Shown: positions 31,778 to 41,534, numbered from the stretch's first letter. The stretch is DNA of 64,000 bases from Micromonospora zamorensis (GCF_900090275.1 NZ_LT607755.1:2914001-2978000); one strand, 5' to 3'. The notes: generated from the letters alone by a model not told the origin. Numbers and translations: made by a program.

Positions 31778-33562
31778 CTACTGGTCACAGCTTGGTGCGG
31801 AATGAACTTGGGTGGTCCAGGGGCTGGCGGTGGGGGTCAGTCGCAACTCGGCCTGGCCGACGCCGGTCTTGGCCGTCAGCACGGTGACCTCCAGCGCCCT
31901 CTCGGCACCGGGGCCGACGTCGACGCTGGCCGTCGCCACCTGGCGGTGGCGTTCGGTGCCGCTGCCAAGCGCCGTCTCGGCCCCGTCGAGCCGGGCGTCG
32001 AGCACCGCCCCGCCGGCCGGGCTGAAGATCGACACCAACGTGCGGGCGGTGTACGGATCGCCGGCCAGGCCGAGGCCGAGGACCGACTCGCTAAGTCCGG
32101 ACTTCGGCGCCGTCGAGCGCAGGGTCACCCGCAACCGGAGCTCACGGCGTCCGTCGGGTCGGCATTCGCCGACCGTGAGGTTCGCCGTCGGCCGCAGGTA
32201 GTAGCCGAGCTTCGCGCCGCTGCCGTCGTTGAGGAACACGCCGACTGTCGGCACGGTGTCCTGTTCCGGAAGCGTCCCGGCCATCCGGCTGTCGCCGAAC
32301 GTCCGCTGTTCCTCAGGTCGGGCACTCCAGAACAATATCCGCCGTTCGGTGATAGCACGGTCAAATGCGGACAACAACACCCGTGGGTTGACATTCTTCT
32401 TGAAGAAGGCATCAAACACCGCAGCTGCCGATGAGGCGAAGAATTCGTCCTGCTGCCTCACGTCCAGCCGTTGGTAGCTGTCGTTGAGCAGGGTCTGCAC
32501 GACCTTCTCGCTGGCGAGCGGGACCCCGCCGGGCACCAGAACCGGGCCGGTCGCCTTGAGCAGATAGGACAGCACCACCGGGTCCACGGCGAGCACACCG
32601 TCGACTGTGGTGCCCGTCTTACGGCGGAACATCTCGCGGTACAGCGCGGCGGCGGTCGGGAAGTGCGGGGAGAGATTGACGTCGGCCGGGTAGATGCCGG
32701 GCAGGTCGGTCCAGAGCGCGCGGGTCTCGGCGGGCAGCTTCAACGCCGGGGTGAACTGGCCGAGCGAGGCACTGCTGCCCTGCTTGCCCATCTTCACCTT
32801 GCCGTTCTCCGCCTCCATGATCGCGTACGCGCCGAACATGCCGCCGGTCGCGCGCAACTCGGCGAGGTTCTGCGAGACCAGCAGGTAGCGTCGCGGGCCG
32901 CTCGCGCCGAGCAGTGGCGGCAGCAGACGGGCCCCCTGGTCGCCGGCCGAGGTGAGGCTGGCGAGGCGGTCGATCTCGCCGCGCAGGTCGATCAGCGCCT
33001 GCCGGACCTGACTGACCAGACTCTCGGCGGGCACCGCGGCCAGGTCTCGACGCGTCCGCTGCACCGACTCGTCCGCGCGGGTCAGTTCGGCGGAGACGTC
33101 GCTGAGCCGGGCCAGGTCCAGTCGACCCCCGGTCGGTACCAGGCTGGTCAGATCCGCCCGGAGCAGGGTCGGGAACGCCTGCCGGGCCAACTCGTCGATG
33201 GCGATGGCGATCTGCCGGACGGCGTCGAGGTCGTCGCCGGCGATCGGGGTACGCCGACCGAGTTGCCAGCTCGGGTCACCCGTCGCCTTCCGGGCCGCGC
33301 CCGACTGCGACTGCAGAGCGGCGAGCGTCCGCAGAGCGCGGTCGGTGTCCCCGCCGACCACCTGGGCGCTCAGCTCCCGAGCCAGACCGGCGGCGTTGAG
33401 CAGGTGGGCACGCGCCTGCCAGCCGCGGAAGCCGACCCACCCGCCGACCGCCAGCAGCAGCGAGCCGACCACCAGGGCACTGAGGAGGACACGTCGCAGT
33501 CGGGCACGCCGACGACGCCGGGACCGGCTCCGCCGCCGGGTCGGCCGTTCGCTTTCCGTCAC
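31778..33562 (-). CDS. DUF4012 domain membrane protein
   Basis: 594 residues. A highly basic N-terminus (RRRSRSRRRRRARLRR) leads into one membrane helix (VLLSALVVGSLLLAVGGWVGF) and a large extracytoplasmic region with the DUF4012 core (YLLVSQNLAELRATGGMFG, and VDGVLAVDPVVLSYLLKATGP). DUF4012 proteins are found in actinobacterial exopolysaccharide and cell-envelope clusters; the activity is unproven. Start GTG at 33562 with GGGAG upstream. Neighbours in the cluster are a glycosyltransferase and a tyrosine autokinase. Confidence 0.85.
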   Translation of the reverse strand: MTESERPTRRRSRSRRRRRARLRRVLLSALVVGSLLLAVGGWVGFRGWQARAHLLNAAGLARELSAQVVGGDTDRALRTLAALQSQSGAARKATGDPSWQLGRRTPIAGDDLDAVRQIAIAIDELARQAFPTLLRADLTSLVPTGGRLDLARLSDVSAELTRADESVQRTRRDLAAVPAESLVSQVRQALIDLRGEIDRLASLTSAGDQGARLLPPLLGASGPRRYLLVSQNLAELRATGGMFGAYAIMEAENGKVKMGKQGSSASLGQFTPALKLPAETRALWTDLPGIYPADVNLSPHFPTAAALYREMFRRKTGTTVDGVLAVDPVVLSYLLKATGPVLVPGGVPLASEKVVQTLLNDSYQRLDVRQQDEFFASSAAAVFDAFFKKNVNPRVLLSAFDRAITERRILFWSARPEEQRTFGDSRMAGTLPEQDTVPTVGVFLNDGSGAKLGYYLRPTANLTVGECRPDGRRELRLRVTLRSTAPKSGLSESVLGLGLAGDPYTARTLVSIFSPAGGAVLDARLDGAETALGSGTERHRQVATASVDVGPGAERALEVTVLTAKTGVGQAELRLTPTASPWTTQVHSAPSCDQ

Positions 33563-33659
33563 ACCACACTCCCGTTCGCGGAATCGGACAGATGGTCGAT
33601 TCCCTGACGTTCTTAGCACGCGCCGGGGAACTTCGTACCGTTATCGCAAGTCTTGCCCT

Positions 33660-34907
33660 TTAACCGAGGTTTCCTCGCGAGTTGCCGGCCGGCTCCGCGA
33701 CTCGTCCTGCCGCCTCATGCAGCAGTCGCTCGATCCGGTCCACACCGGCGGGCAGCGACATCTCCCGCAGGTACGCCGCCCGGCCCCGCCGACCCATCTC
33801 GGCCCGGGTCGGCGGAGGAATGGTGGCGGCCAACCAGAACCGGTCGGCCAGAGCCGCCCAGTCCTCCGGAGGGCAGGAGAGCCCTGCTCTGGCTCGCTCG
33901 ACAAGCTCGGCCGTGTCCCCGCCGGCCGACGCCACCACCGGTGCGGCACACGAGAGCGCGGCCTGGAGCTTGCCGGGCACCGTGCCGCGCAGCTCCGGAA
34001 GGTCACGCAGCATGACGAGCTGATAGTCGGCGGCGGCGTACAGCTCGGGCATGTCGACGGGCGACCGTCGCTCCATGAAGCGGACGTTGTCCGCGCCCAG
34101 CTCGGCGGCGAGCCCCCGCACCCGCCGCTCATCAGCACCCGAACCGACCAGGACCAGATCCATCGTCCGGTCCAGTGCCGCCGCCGCCCGGACAGCGGTC
34201 TCCAGTCCTTGCCGGGCGCCGATGGTCCCGGCGTGCATCACCACGCACCGGCCGTCCCGGCGAACCAGCTGACGGGCAGCCGCGCCGGGCGTCACCGGAT
34301 GGAAGATCCGCTCGTCGGTCCAGTTCAGCACCAGTCGGACCCGGGTCGGGTCGGCGCCCGCGGCGACCACCAGGTCCCGCATCGACGGTGCGGCTACCGC
34401 GATCCGCGCCGCGGCCCGGTAGATCCGGGTCATCGCGCTGCCCATCCGCACCGCCCAGCGACCCTCGCCCGTCTCGTCGACGCCGTCCGAGGCCCAGACA
34501 TCCTGCACGTGCAGCACCGCCGGCACCCGGCCGAGCAGCCGGAGCACCCCGGCGGTGGCGAACGTCGTCGCCGGCAGCTGAAAGACGTAGAGCGCGTCCA
34601 CGTCGCGGAAGTACCGGCGCGCGGCCAGCGTCGCGCTGCCGGCGAAAGAGAGGTAGCTGGCCATCCGGGTACCGGTGGACGCGGCACGCCCGGGGTAGCG
34701 CGGCACCCGTCGGACGGTCAGCCGTTCGCTGTGCGTCTCGTGGTGCCAACGCTGCCGCCAGCCGGGATAGACGTGCCCACCGGGATAGTCCGGAAAGCCG
34801 GTGAGCACCCGGACCTCGTGCCCCCGCGCGGCCAGTTCCTCGGCGAGGCTGCCCGGGATGAACGCCGGCTCGGGCGGAAAGTGGTACGACAGGATTCCGA
34901 TCCTCAC
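33660..34907 (-). CDS. glycosyltransferase family 4 (WbuB-like)
   Basis: 415 residues from the GTG at 34907. The N-terminal Rossmann domain opens MRIGILSYHFPPEPAFIPGSL and the C-terminal domain shows VMHAGTIGARQGLETAVRA and VPGKLQAALSCAAPVVAS, the GT4 donor-binding pattern (here E-L-R-G-T-V-P-G-K-L). It should transfer a sugar to a lipid-linked or polysaccharide acceptor. The sequence LVLVGSGADERRVRGLA is the usual middle strand. It is part of the exopolysaccharide cluster. Confidence 0.88.
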   Translation of the reverse strand: MRIGILSYHFPPEPAFIPGSLAEELAARGHEVRVLTGFPDYPGGHVYPGWRQRWHHETHSERLTVRRVPRYPGRAASTGTRMASYLSFAGSATLAARRYFRDVDALYVFQLPATTFATAGVLRLLGRVPAVLHVQDVWASDGVDETGEGRWAVRMGSAMTRIYRAAARIAVAAPSMRDLVVAAGADPTRVRLVLNWTDERIFHPVTPGAAARQLVRRDGRCVVMHAGTIGARQGLETAVRAAAALDRTMDLVLVGSGADERRVRGLAAELGADNVRFMERRSPVDMPELYAAADYQLVMLRDLPELRGTVPGKLQAALSCAAPVVASAGGDTAELVERARAGLSCPPEDWAALADRFWLAATIPPPTRAEMGRRGRAAYLREMSLPAGVDRIERLLHEAAGRVAEPAGNSRGNLG

Positions 34908-35075
34908 CGCAGCGCCCCCGTCCGGCGTGGATCGACGTCGACCGGCGCGGCACCACGACCGGCAGGCGCCCGGCCCGCGTACGATGCCGACAACCCCTCC
35001 CCGCGCGGCCTCCGGCGTCGACGCACCGCCCTCGCGGTGCGGACACCCGCGTCCGCACCGATGAGAGGGGCACCG

Positions 35076-35630
35076 ATGGCTGATCGCGTGTTGTTCGTCT
35101 GCCACGCCAACCTGTGCCGGTCGCCGATGGCCGAGTTCCTGGCCCGCCGACTGTTGGCCGACCGGCCCGTCACCGTGGCCAGCGCCGGCACCGACGCGAT
35201 CGACGGGCTGGCGATGCACCCGTACGCGATGGAGATCGCGGCCGACAACGGCGCCGACCCGGCGGAGTTCCGGACCCGGGGGTTGCGCCCCGAGTACCTG
35301 GCCGACGCGACGCTGGTGCTGACCGCGACCCGACGCCAGCGCTCGGTCTGCACCGCGCTGACACCGGCGGCGCTGCACCGGACGTTCACCGTGCGCCAGT
35401 TCGGCCGGCTGGCCGCGGCGGCCGAGCCACTCGACGGATCGAGCGACGACCCGTTGGGCGCGGCGATCGCCGCCGCCGCCCAGGCCCGGGGACGGCTGCA
35501 ACCTGCCGCCCCCGAGGCGGACGACCTTCGGGACCCGATCGGCGGCACCGCCGCCGACTTCCGACGCTGCGCCGAGGAGATCGAACGGTCGCTGCGACCC
35601 CTCGCCACGCTCATCGGGGCAACCGGGTGA
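35076..35630 (+). CDS. low-molecular-weight protein tyrosine phosphatase
   Basis: 184 residues. The active-site loop C-x5-R is Cys9 to Arg15 in VCHANLCRSPMAEF, and the SAGT segment follows. The general-acid Asp is expected in the RDPIGG segment near the C-terminus. It is the partner expected for the tyrosine autokinase, dephosphorylating its C-terminal tyrosines. It runs opposite to that gene, and their 3' ends overlap by 20 bases (35611-35630). Start ATG at 35076 with GAGGGGCACCG ahead; ATG at 35061 is also possible. Confidence 0.9.
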   Translation: MADRVLFVCHANLCRSPMAEFLARRLLADRPVTVASAGTDAIDGLAMHPYAMEIAADNGADPAEFRTRGLRPEYLADATLVLTATRRQRSVCTALTPAALHRTFTVRQFGRLAAAAEPLDGSSDDPLGAAIAAAAQARGRLQPAAPEADDLRDPIGGTAADFRRCAEEIERSLRPLATLIGATG

Positions 35631-37074
35631 GTTCCTGGGTGTGGTCGGGGACGCCGTTGACCCCGTCGGTGGTCGCGACGTGCCTGCCGGACGCGGCCCG
35701 GTCGGCCGGCACCGACGCCGGGGGCGTCGAGGCGACCACCCGGTAGGCCTCGTACTGGTACGCCTCGGCCTTGGCCACCTTCGCCATGTTCAGCACGCAG
35801 CCGAGCAGCCGGACCGAGACCGAGTGCAGCGAGCGGGCCGCGGCGGCCACCTGGGTCCGGGAGGTACGGCCCTGCTGGGTCACCAGCAGGGCACCGTCGG
35901 CCTGCACGGCGACGACCACGCCGTCGGTCACCGCGAGCAGCGGCGCGGTGTCGATGATCACGATGTCCGCCGACTCGCGCAGCGCCAGCAACAAATCCGA
36001 CATCGCCTTGGAGCCGAGCAGCTCGCTCGGGTTCGGCGGGGCCGACCCGCTGGGCAGCACCAGCAGCGACTTGTCTCCCCAGCGCTGCACGACATCACCG
36101 ACCTGCACGTCGCCGACCAGCACGTCGGTGAGACCGACACCGGCGTCCAGGCCCAGGTAGTCGTCGACCTTCGGGCGGCGCAGGTCCGCGTCGACCAGCA
36201 GCACCCGCCAGCCGGCCTCGGCGAGCGCGATGGCCAGGTTGCAGGAGAGGGTGGTCTTGCCCTCGCCCTGCAGGGCGCTGGTCACGGCGATGACCCGGGC
36301 CGGCTCGTGGACATCGACGAAGCGCAGGTTGGTCCGCAGCTTGCGAACCGCCTCGGCACGCGCCGAGGTCGCGGCCTCGCCCACGATCAGCGGCGCGGTG
36401 CGGGCGCTGGCCTCGAACGGGATCTCGCCGAGCAGCGGGCTGCCGGTGGCGCGTTGCAGGCCCGCGGAGTCGCGCAGCCGTACGTCGGCGATGCCGCGCA
36501 GGATCGCCAGGCCGACGCCGAGGAGCAGCCCGATCAGGCCGCCGAGGGTGAGGTTGCGGACCGGCTGCGGCGAGACAGGGTTGGCGCTCACCCGAGGGCC
36601 GCTGACCACTTCGATTTTGATCGGCGCCTTACCTTCGGGCGTCGTCTCGACCTTCTGCACCAGTTCGACGAACTTCGCGGCGAGGGACTCCGTCACCCGC
36701 AGCGCGCGGGTCTGGTCGGTGTCGGTGACCGACGCCCGCAGCAAAACCGTGCCGGTCTCGGTCGAGGTGGTCACCCGGCGCTGCACCTCGTCCGCGGTCA
36801 GGCCCACCGGGGTCTCGGCCACCACGCTCTGCGCCAGCCGGTCGCTGCTGAGCAGGTCGGCGTACGACTTGACGCGCTGCTGGAGGAAGAGCCCGCCCTG
36901 GTAGGCGTCGCTGATGCCCGCGTTGGGGGTGGTGACGAAGAAGGTCACCGAGGCGACGTACCGGGGTTGGGCCCGCACGGTCAGGAACGCCGAGACGCCC
37001 AGAGCCACCATGATCGTGACCAGCGGTACCCACCAGTGCCGACGCACGTGACGCAAATGGCGGAGCAGGTCCAT
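35611..37074 (-). CDS. polysaccharide co-polymerase / tyrosine autokinase (Wzz-CpsD fusion)
   Basis: 487 residues. The N-terminal Wzz domain has membrane helices near residues 17-33 (PLVTIMVALGVSAFLTV) and about 175-195 (TLGGLIGLLLGVGLAIL). The cytoplasmic BY-kinase domain has Walker A in SALQGEGKTTLSCNLA, VDADLRRP and the A/B motif VIIDTAPLL. The end contains a small Tyr cluster (AYQYEAYR). It controls exopolysaccharide chain length by cycling between phosphorylated and unphosphorylated forms, with the neighbouring phosphatase. Confidence 0.92.
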   Translation of the reverse strand: MDLLRHLRHVRRHWWVPLVTIMVALGVSAFLTVRAQPRYVASVTFFVTTPNAGISDAYQGGLFLQQRVKSYADLLSSDRLAQSVVAETPVGLTADEVQRRVTTSTETGTVLLRASVTDTDQTRALRVTESLAAKFVELVQKVETTPEGKAPIKIEVVSGPRVSANPVSPQPVRNLTLGGLIGLLLGVGLAILRGIADVRLRDSAGLQRATGSPLLGEIPFEASARTAPLIVGEAATSARAEAVRKLRTNLRFVDVHEPARVIAVTSALQGEGKTTLSCNLAIALAEAGWRVLLVDADLRRPKVDDYLGLDAGVGLTDVLVGDVQVGDVVQRWGDKSLLVLPSGSAPPNPSELLGSKAMSDLLLALRESADIVIIDTAPLLAVTDGVVVAVQADGALLVTQQGRTSRTQVAAAARSLHSVSVRLLGCVLNMAKVAKAEAYQYEAYRVVASTPPASVPADRAASGRHVATTDGVNGVPDHTQELTRLPR

Positions 37075-37410
37075 CAGGAGCGCCTCCGTGCCGGTCCGGT
37101 TACGCCAATAAACTTCACGAAAACCCCCAAGGTCGTCTCTAAACTCGTGAAACCATTAAAGCGGTTGATGCGCCTTATGTCCGGAGTTACGTATTTTCCG
37201 CAGTGCGATGTGCATCCGGATGACCAACCCGACAAACACCCATTCGGCAGCGGCGACAACGCGGAAAAGGTCGAAAGCCGATGAGGTGGCGTCCGATCGG
37301 CCCAGCGCGCGCCGCCCGGCGCGAAGCCGGATAGGGTCGGTGGAGGTGTGCCGGGAAGTCTGGTCGGCGAGTGGATTCCTGCTGTCCTGACTCCAGAGGT
37401 GACCCCGCAC
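37075..37410. other. upstream region of the tyrosine autokinase and nhaA
   Basis: A 336-base divergent spacer, lower in GC near 37100-37210 than its surroundings. It holds the inverted 7-mers TTCACGA (37114-37120) and TCGTGAA (37145-37151), a possible operator. No coding frame is convincing. Confidence 0.5.
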
Positions 37411-38766
37411 ATGACCTCCCGCACCCCGCCGTCCGAGCAGCGCCCGCCGAGGGTCCGGCTGTTCTCGCGCTCATCCTGGCCGCAGGCCCGACACCTGGCC
37501 GACGTGCTGCGTACCGAGACCGTCGGCGGAGCGCTGCTGCTGCTCGGTGCCGTGGTCGCGCTGACCTGGGCAAACTCGCCCTGGTCCGACTCGTACACCC
37601 GGCTCGGTGCCTGGGTGCCCTGGCCCGGCGGCGCGTCGGCGCACCTCGACCTGACCCTGGCCACCTGGGCGGCGGACGGCCTGCTGGCCGTCTTCTTTTT
37701 CGTCGTGGGTCTGGAACTCAAACGGGAGTTCGTCGCCGGGGAACTGCGCGACCCACGCCGGGCGGCGCTGCCCGTGGTGGCCGCCCTCGGGGGAATGCTG
37801 CTGCCGGCGCTGATCTACGTGGGGGTCGTTCTGAGCGCCGGCGGGGACGGGTTGCGCGGGTGGGCCATCCCGACCGCGACCGACATCGCCTTCGCGCTGG
37901 CCGTGCTCGCGGTGGTCAGCTCACACCTGCCCCAGGGCCTGCGCGCCTTCCTGCTCACCCTCGCCGTGGTCGACGACCTCTTCGCGATCACCATCATCGC
38001 GGTCTTCTACACCGCCGACTTCCAACCTCTTCCGCTGCTCGCGGCGCTGCTGCCGATCGGGCTCTTCGCCCTGCTGGTGCAACGCGGGCGCACCTGGTGG
38101 TGGGCGCTGATCCCACTCGCGGTCGCCGCCTGGGCGCTGGTGCACGCCTCGGGTGTGCACGCCACGGTGGCCGGTGTCCTGCTCGGTTTCACGGTCCCGG
38201 TGCTGGCCCGCCGCGGAACGGTGGCTGGTGGCCAGCCGGCCGCCGGATCGGACGAGGGCGGGCTCGCCGAACGCCTGGAGCACCGGTGGCGCCCGGTGTC
38301 GGCCGGCTTCGCGGTGCCGGTCTTCGCGCTGTTCGCCGCCGGGGTCACGCTGCGCGGCAGCGACCTCGGCGCCCTGCTGACCGACCCGATCGTGATCGCC
38401 GTCGTCGCCGCCCTGGTCTTCGGCAAGAGCATCGGCATCTTCGGATCGACGTACCTGCTGGCCCGATTCACCCGCGCCGAACTGGACGAGGACATCAGCT
38501 GGTCGGACCTGCTCGGGATCGCCCTGCTGGCCGGCGTCGGGTTCACTGTGTCGCTGCTCATCGGCGATCTGGCCTTCGGCGCCGGCAGCACGACCGACGG
38601 TCGGGTCAAGGTGGCCGTGCTGCTCGGGTCGGTGATATCCGCCGGCCTGGCCGCCACGGTGCTCGTCCGCCGCAACGCGACGTACCGCCGGGTGGCGGAG
38701 CGGGAGCGGCTCGACGCCGACGGCGACGGTGTGCCCGACGTCTACCAGCGACCCGCAGGCGCTTGA
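37411..38766 (+). CDS. nhaA: Na+/H+ antiporter NhaA
   Basis: 451 residues. Membrane antiporter expelling Na+ for H+. The family residues are visible: [15 protein letters not shown] (Asp158) and [10 protein letters not shown] (Asp188 and Asp189, the ion-binding pair). The C-terminal half continues with [17 protein letters not shown] and [15 protein letters not shown]. The start ATG at 37411 follows GAGGTGACCCCGCAC. There is a long C-terminal tail after the last helix ([15 protein letters not shown]...), ending in a hydrophilic DGDGVPDVY segment. Confidence 0.95.
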   Translation: MTSRTPPSEQRPPRVRLFSRSSWPQARHLADVLRTETVGGALLLLGAVVALTWANSPWSDSYTRLGAWVPWPGGASAHLDLTLATWAADGLLAVFFFVVGLELKREFVAGELRDPRRAALPVVAALGGMLLPALIYVGVVLSAGGDGLRGWAIPTATDIAFALAVLAVVSSHLPQGLRAFLLTLAVVDDLFAITIIAVFYTADFQPLPLLAALLPIGLFALLVQRGRTWWWALIPLAVAAWALVHASGVHATVAGVLLGFTVPVLARRGTVAGGQPAAGSDEGGLAERLEHRWRPVSAGFAVPVFALFAAGVTLRGSDLGALLTDPIVIAVVAALVFGKSIGIFGSTYLLARFTRAELDEDISWSDLLGIALLAGVGFTVSLLIGDLAFGAGSTTDGRVKVAVLLGSVISAGLAATVLVRRNATYRRVAERERLDADGDGVPDVYQRPAGA

Positions 38767-38775
38767 ACGGGCGGT

Positions 38776-38806
38776 CGCGCGGGCCGGCGAACGGCCGACC
38801 CGCGCG
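38776..38806. terminator. hairpin between nhaA and the small protein gene
   Basis: CGCGCGGG pairs with CCCGCGCG, extended inwards by CCGGC/GGCCG with one bulged A, between two converging genes. Confidence 0.65.
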
Positions 38807-38841
38807 GCGTGCCGCCTCCGTGCCGTACGACGGACCGCCGG

Positions 38842-39039
38842 TCAGCGGCGACGATCGGCGGGCGGCGGCTCCTCGGTCTCCTCGACCACCGCCTCGGCCA
38901 CCGGGCCGGTGAGGTCGTCGCCCGGCACCGCCACCGCCTCGACGCGATCCTGCTCGTCAGCCTTCCCGCCGGGCGGCGGCTCGGGAGCGGTGGCACCGCC
39001 GGAGAAGCCGTACTCGTTCGGTTCGTCGTGCCGGCTCAT
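38842..39039 (-). CDS. small acidic protein, function unknown
   Basis: 65 residues (MSRHDEPNEYGFSGGATAPEP...), rich in Glu, Pro and Val and probably disordered. The ATG at 39039 follows GGGAGGATAACCAC, a good ribosome-binding site. No family recognised. Confidence 0.55.
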   Translation of the reverse strand: MSRHDEPNEYGFSGGATAPEPPPGGKADEQDRVEAVAVPGDDLTGPVAEAVVEETEEPPPADRRR

Positions 39040-39043
39040 GTGG

Positions 39044-39364
39044 TTATCCTCCCGTTTTCCCGGTTCCACGTCTCAAGGCCAACGGTAGGTGGTGATCGTC
39101 CCCGGCGCAGGGTGCCGGGGATTGTCGCCCGGACCACGGCGGCGGAGCGCTCATCGCCGCACCGAGCAGTTGCCGCAGGGCGATGATCGCGACCGCGCCG
39201 GCCAGGCCGTTCCAGCCAGGGTCGCCGGCCAGCCGCAGCAGGCCGGCCGCGGTCAGCAGGTCCAACAGCAGCCGTACGCCGGTCCGCAGCGCCCCGGTGC
39301 TGAGCACGGTGACCACCCCGACGACCAGGGCCAGAGCGGTGACCACCGTGAGCAGGACGTCCAT
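39044..39364 (-). CDS. hypothetical small membrane protein paired with DUF1622
   Basis: 106 residues. The N-terminal 75 residues form two or three membrane segments (VLLTVVTALALVVGVVTVLS and LLLDLLTAAGLLRLA, then LAGAVAIIALRQLLGAAM). The tail is polar. Its ATG shares one base with the stop of the DUF1622 gene (TGATG), so it is translationally coupled to it. Confidence 0.65.
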   Translation of the reverse strand: MDVLLTVVTALALVVGVVTVLSTGALRTGVRLLLDLLTAAGLLRLAGDPGWNGLAGAVAIIALRQLLGAAMSAPPPWSGRQSPAPCAGDDHHLPLALRRGTGKTGG

Positions 39365-39726
39365 CACCGGGACTGCTCTGCCTCGGCCACCTGGCGCTGC
39401 TCCTGACGGATCTCGCGGCCCAGGAAGTAGTTCAACGCCGTTCGGATCGTGGCGATGGCCGCCAGCTGGCCGATCTGCTCGAACGACGGCGACACGGCGG
39501 TCCGCAGCACGTCGGCCGCCAACTGGAACTCCAGGCCGAGGGTCAGAAAGCGGCCGAGGGAGAGCCGGATGGGCGTGAAGAGGGCGGCGGAGCGGTGTCG
39601 TAGCCCCTCGACCACGAACCGCACCGCCGCCCAGACCGCGCCAACGAAGATCACCAGTGCGCCGGCCACCTCCACCACGGCCACCAGCACCTGGTCGCCC
39701 TGACGCAACAGCTCGGCCGGCTCCAC
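39364..39726 (-). CDS. DUF1622 family membrane protein
   Basis: 120 residues with a first membrane segment (VLVAVVEVAGALVIFVGAVWAAVRFVV) and the conserved DUF1622 stretch SLGRFLTLGLEFQLAADVLRTAVSPSFEQIGQLAAIATIRTALNYFLGREI. No enzymatic function is known. It is coupled to the small membrane gene that follows. Confidence 0.85.
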   Translation of the reverse strand: MEPAELLRQGDQVLVAVVEVAGALVIFVGAVWAAVRFVVEGLRHRSAALFTPIRLSLGRFLTLGLEFQLAADVLRTAVSPSFEQIGQLAAIATIRTALNYFLGREIRQEQRQVAEAEQSR

Positions 39727-39765
39727 CCCGGGCCGTTACCCGCACTCGGGGCAGCTAGTCGACAC

Positions 39766-40353
39766 TCAGGTCAGCTCGTTCACCGCCTCCAGGATCAACC
39801 AGAGACCGGAGATGGCGAACAGGATCGCGGCACCGTACTTGATGGCCTTCTCCGGCAGCCGACGACCGAGCATCCGGCCGACCAGGATGGCCAACGCGTC
39901 CGCCGCCACCATGCCCAGCGTGGAGCCGAGCCAGGTGCCGAACCAGCCGTACTTGGTGGCGAGCGTGATCGTGGCGAGCATCGTCTTGTCACCCAGCTCG
40001 GCCAGGAAGAACGCCACCGACACCGCCACCAGCGCGGTCTTGTTGGTCTTCTCAGCCTTTCGCTTCTCGTCCTCGGTGAGCTTGTCCCCGCGCAGGGTCC
40101 ACGCGCCGAACCCGAGGAACGCCACACCGGCCACCAGGGAGATCCACTCGGTCGGCAACACCGCCCCGAGACCCGCGCCGATGGCGACCGACGCCAGGTG
40201 CACCACCGCCGTGGCGATGGTGATGCCGATCAGCACCGGGATCGGCTTGAACCGCGTGGCGAAGGTCAGCGCCATCAGCTGGGACTTGTCCCCCAGCTCG
40301 GCGACGAAGATGACGCCGAAGCTGACGACCAGCGCGGCGAAAAATCCCTCCAT
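39766..40353 (-). CDS. TMEM165/GDT1 family Mn2+/Ca2+ transporter
   Basis: 195 residues. The two family signatures E-L-G-D-K-[ST] are both present (FVAELGDKSQLMALTFAT and FLAELGDKTMLATITLAT), in an inverted duplicated membrane topology. Members export manganese. The ATG at 40353 follows GGGAAGGACGTC; an in-frame ATG at 40371 has a weaker site. A manganese riboswitch directly upstream makes the Mn role strong. Confidence 0.93.
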   Translation of the reverse strand: MEGFFAALVVSFGVIFVAELGDKSQLMALTFATRFKPIPVLIGITIATAVVHLASVAIGAGLGAVLPTEWISLVAGVAFLGFGAWTLRGDKLTEDEKRKAEKTNKTALVAVSVAFFLAELGDKTMLATITLATKYGWFGTWLGSTLGMVAADALAILVGRMLGRRLPEKAIKYGAAILFAISGLWLILEAVNELT

Positions 40354-40394
40354 GACGTCCTTCCCGCTCATGCCGGGAGGAGGTACAGGGGCGC

Positions 40395-40511
40395 CCTCGA
40401 CCCGGCTGCAACAGCCTGAGTCGAAGGTCTCGCCCGCCTCGGAGACCGAGGCCGCGTGGCCGGATGCGGAACGCACCAGTATGTCGACCACGACATTGGG
40501 GGCTACTCCCC
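40395..40511 (-). ncRNA. yybP-ykoY manganese riboswitch
   Basis: Reading the minus strand from 40511: GGGGAGTAGC, then GTCGACATACTGG, and later GCGAGACCTTCGACTC with the closing GGTCGAGG. These are the conserved segments of the yybP-ykoY class: GGGGAGUAGC and AUACU at the 5' end and GAGACCUU at the 3' docking loop. It lies 40 bases before the transporter start. Mn2+ binding should switch the transporter on. Confidence 0.88.
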
Positions 40512-40568
40512 TTCGCCCGGTCAGCCTATCCGATCATCGGCTGGCCGGTTCTCGGCGGGTGGACAGGC

Positions 40569-41534
40569 TCACCGGGCTCCCGCCAACGTGACCCCGAAGA
40601 GCCCATCCGGGTCGGTCCAGAACTCCGTCGTGTCGAAGCCCGCCGTGGCCAACTCCGCGGCGATCCCCTCCGGGTGGAACTTCGCCGAGACCTCGGTGCG
40701 CAGGTCCTCCCCCGCCGCGAAGTCGACGGTCATGCCGAGCACCCGCACCCGCATCGCCCGGGTCGCCCGCAACCGCATCTCGATCCACTCATGGTCCGGG
40801 TCCCAGAGGGCGACGTGCTCGAACGCCGCCGGGTCGAAGTCCGCACCCAACTCGCGGTTGATCACCCGCAGCACGTTGCGGTTGAACTCGGCGGTGACCC
40901 CGGCCGCGTCGTCGTAGGCGGGCACGATCACCGACGGATCCTTCACCAGGTCGGTGCCGAGCAACAGCCAGTCGCCGGCCTCCAACGCGGCGCGCATCGC
41001 CGTCAGGAACCCGGCCCGCTCGGCGGGCAGCAGGTTGCCGATGGTGCCGCCCAGGAAAGCCACCAGCCGTCGGCCACCGGTGGGCAGCCGGTCCAGTTGC
41101 CGGGTGAAGTCCCCCACGATGCCCCGAACCCGCAGGCCCGGATAGTCGGCGGCGATCTGGGCGGTGGACCCCCGCAGCGCGCTGACCGACACGTCGAGCG
41201 GGACGAACGTGCCCAGCCCGCCCTCACGGGTGAGGGCGTCCAACAGCAGCCGGGTCTTCTCCGACGAACCGGAGCCCAACTCGATCAGGGTCTTGGCCGA
41301 GGTCAGCGCCGCGATGTCGGAGGCCCGCTCGGCCAGCACCGCCCGCTCGGCCCGGGTGGGGTAGTACTCGGGAAGTCGAGTTATCTCCTCGAACAGCTCA
41401 CTGCCCCGGGCGTCGTAGAACCACTTCGGCGGCAGCCACTTCTGCCCGGCGCTCAGCCCGGCCCGGACGTCGTTGCGCAGGCCACGCTCCAGATCGCGCT
41501 CTTCGAGGTAGATCTCCAGGGGTTCCGCGGTCAT
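40569..41534 (-). CDS. egtD: L-histidine N-alpha-methyltransferase EgtD (ergothioneine)
   Basis: 321 residues, full length. Trimethylates histidine to hercynine using SAM. Segments: PKWFYDARGSELFEEITRLPEYYPTRAE (the EgtD N-terminal domain), LIELGSGSSEKTRLLL (SAM loop), FLGGTIGNLLPAE and GVTAEFNRNVLRVINRELGADFD. It is the last gene of the egtA-egtB-egtC-egtD run, 20 bases after egtC. ATG at 41534 has GAGGAGTGAACCG. The end is only about 58 bases from the Mn riboswitch on the same strand. Confidence 0.96.
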   Translation of the reverse strand: MTAEPLEIYLEERDLERGLRNDVRAGLSAGQKWLPPKWFYDARGSELFEEITRLPEYYPTRAERAVLAERASDIAALTSAKTLIELGSGSSEKTRLLLDALTREGGLGTFVPLDVSVSALRGSTAQIAADYPGLRVRGIVGDFTRQLDRLPTGGRRLVAFLGGTIGNLLPAERAGFLTAMRAALEAGDWLLLGTDLVKDPSVIVPAYDDAAGVTAEFNRNVLRVINRELGADFDPAAFEHVALWDPDHEWIEMRLRATRAMRVRVLGMTVDFAAGEDLRTEVSAKFHPEGIAAELATAGFDTTEFWTDPDGLFGVTLAGAR

